Of a DNA stretch of 64,000 nt, positions 63,241 through 64,000 are shown one piece after another. How positions within the stretch are numbered: position 1 is the first letter of the stretch; every line of letters starts with the position of its first letter. The stretch spans positions 62,001 to 126,000 of the forward strand of contig DJTE01000003.1 of NCBI GenBank assembly GCA_002439165.1. Reading direction: 5' to 3'. This stretch comes from Chryseobacterium indologenes. Lineage in GTDB: Bacteria > Bacteroidota > Bacteroidia > Flavobacteriales > Weeksellaceae. A program made the translations under genes and the position numbers. Under the pieces are notes generated by a model. That model did no database searches. It was not told the DNA's origin and saw only the letters and a program-made list of their open reading frames with translations.

Positions 63241-64000
63241 TTTTTTAGTATCACCTGAACCAGCGGTCAGGGAAGCCAGCTGCATCAGTGCAATTTCAAC
63301 TGTAAGTCTCGGATTTTTGGAATTTTTGTAATTAATGTCCGCATGATTGCAGATCTCAATACCGTCTATCAGCTGCTGGGCATTCCAATTCCGGCTTTGC
63401 TCAACAAACTTGACTTTCGTCTTCTCTCCTACTTCGATCAGATCGATGGTAGAGGTATTCTGAGCCATCATAAGGTCTCTGAAGTGATTTCCCAGGCCGG
63501 CAATAAAAATATGGGGATCAAAACCTTTTTTTACAATTTCATTGAAGGCAAAAAGAACTTCCGGAATTTTATTTTCTTTTGCCAGATCCACTATATTCAG
63601 GTACTGGTCGTAATCCAGAATATTAAGAACTTCGGCAGCTTTGGCTAAAGTAATATTCTTTTGCGAAAATGTGGAAAGCCTGTCGAAAATGGAAAGCGCG
63701 TCTCTTAAGGCACCATCTGCTTTCTGGGCAATGAGATATAAGGCATCGTCTTCATACTGAATACTTTCCTTCTGAGCGATATTTCTTAAATGGCCCTGGA
63801 TATCCTCAATGGTGATTCTTTTAAAATCATAAATCTGGCAGCGCGACAGAATGGTAGGAATTATCTTATGCTTTTCTGTGGTAGCTAAGATAAAAATGGC
63901 ATGTGCCGGCGGTTCTTCCAGTGTTTTAAGGAATGCATTGAAGGCTGCAGAAGACAGCATATGTACCTCATCTATGATATAAACCTTATACTGCCCGACC
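63229..64000 (-). CDS. dnaX: DNA polymerase III gamma/tau, N-terminal part (cut by window edge)
   Basis: The visible 256 residues begin at the window edge with VGQYKVYIIDEVHMLSSAAFNAFLKTLEEPP (Walker B DEVHM), then IPTILSRCQIYDFKR (sensor 1) and the clamp-loader helical domain ending ALMQLASLTAGSGDTKKKNS. The frame stops at a TGA directly after an 11-A run, exactly at the border where tau normally continues. So as written it encodes a gamma-like short form. The N-terminus with the P-loop lies beyond the window. Confidence 0.92.
   Translation of the reverse strand, partial: VGQYKVYIIDEVHMLSSAAFNAFLKTLEEPPAHAIFILATTEKHKIIPTILSRCQIYDFKRITIEDIQGHLRNIAQKESIQYEDDALYLIAQKADGALRDALSIFDRLSTFSQKNITLAKAAEVLNILDYDQYLNIVDLAKENKIPEVLFAFNEIVKKGFDPHIFIAGLGNHFRDLMMAQNTSTIDLIEVGEKTKVKFVEQSRNWNAQQLIDGIEICNHADINYKNSKNPRLTVEIALMQLASLTAGSGDTKKKNS

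Overview
The window comes from a member of the Bacteroidota, most likely a Chryseobacterium-type flavobacterium (Weeksellaceae). The clues are Bacteroidota-style TAnnTTTG promoter elements, a SusC/SusD polysaccharide locus, a type IX secretion (T9SS) sorting domain, a GLPGLI-family protein, a GldI-like isomerase, many small secreted proteins and lipoproteins, a DUF692/ChrH-type RiPP locus, and AT-rich dispersed intergenic repeats. No rRNA, tRNA, CRISPR array, insertion sequence or phage module was seen. Both ends are cut: the left edge falls just before a TPR-like gene pair and the right edge cuts dnaX.

Layout. 0-2.3 kb: four poorly characterised AT-rich genes, possibly the tail of an accessory or toxin-immunity type locus. 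2.4-6.1 kb: a secreted protein with YadA-like head repeats, tag, a small helical protein and fabI. 6.2-6.85 kb: two copies of a dispersed repeat. 6.9-18.6 kb: a polysaccharide utilisation locus (SusC, SusD, lipoprotein GH30, GH3, GH30) on the minus strand, divergent from an MFS transporter and a Nudix-derived regulator. The set fits beta-glucan use, possibly beta-1,6-glucan. 18.7-33.1 kb: a glutaryl-CoA dehydrogenase-type enzyme, a T9SS-exported alpha/beta hydrolase, an AddB-like nuclease, rsmG, an aminotransferase with an M16 peptidase, and a peroxiredoxin/thioredoxin/DUF6952 group. 33.3-34.4 kb: a tandem array of about 260-bp units, the same family as the 6.2-6.85 kb repeats in opposite orientation. 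34.6-43.9 kb: a BAX-inhibitor protein, LuxC-like acyl-CoA reductase divergent from a ferredoxin, serC-serA-DUF1015, and an M28 peptidase cluster with one apparently inactive copy, one relic and one intact copy. 44-54.9 kb: gene-poor stretches with repeats, an aspartic protease, two peptidyl-prolyl isomerases, ilvE/mnmD, M42 peptidase and rpe. 55.2-56.9 kb: a compact RiPP locus, a DUF692 (multinuclear iron oxygenase) enzyme and a 70-residue exported precursor ending CPACGMG, next to a decayed DUF1772 gene. 57-64 kb: a GH29 fucosidase, ndk, a candidate sigma-54-driven small RNA, rsgA, a DAHP synthase/chorismate mutase fusion, and dnaX split by an 11-A run.

The most interesting items are the ChrH-like RiPP pair, whose DUF692 enzyme carries an extra C-terminal region that may replace the separate partner protein; the dnaX A11 tract, which requires a -1 shift or slippage to make full-length tau; the sigma-54 promoter with a UUCG terminator; the M28 peptidase with lost catalytic residues; and the two-site 260-bp repeat family. 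All calls come from reading the sequence by eye; no database or structure search was run.
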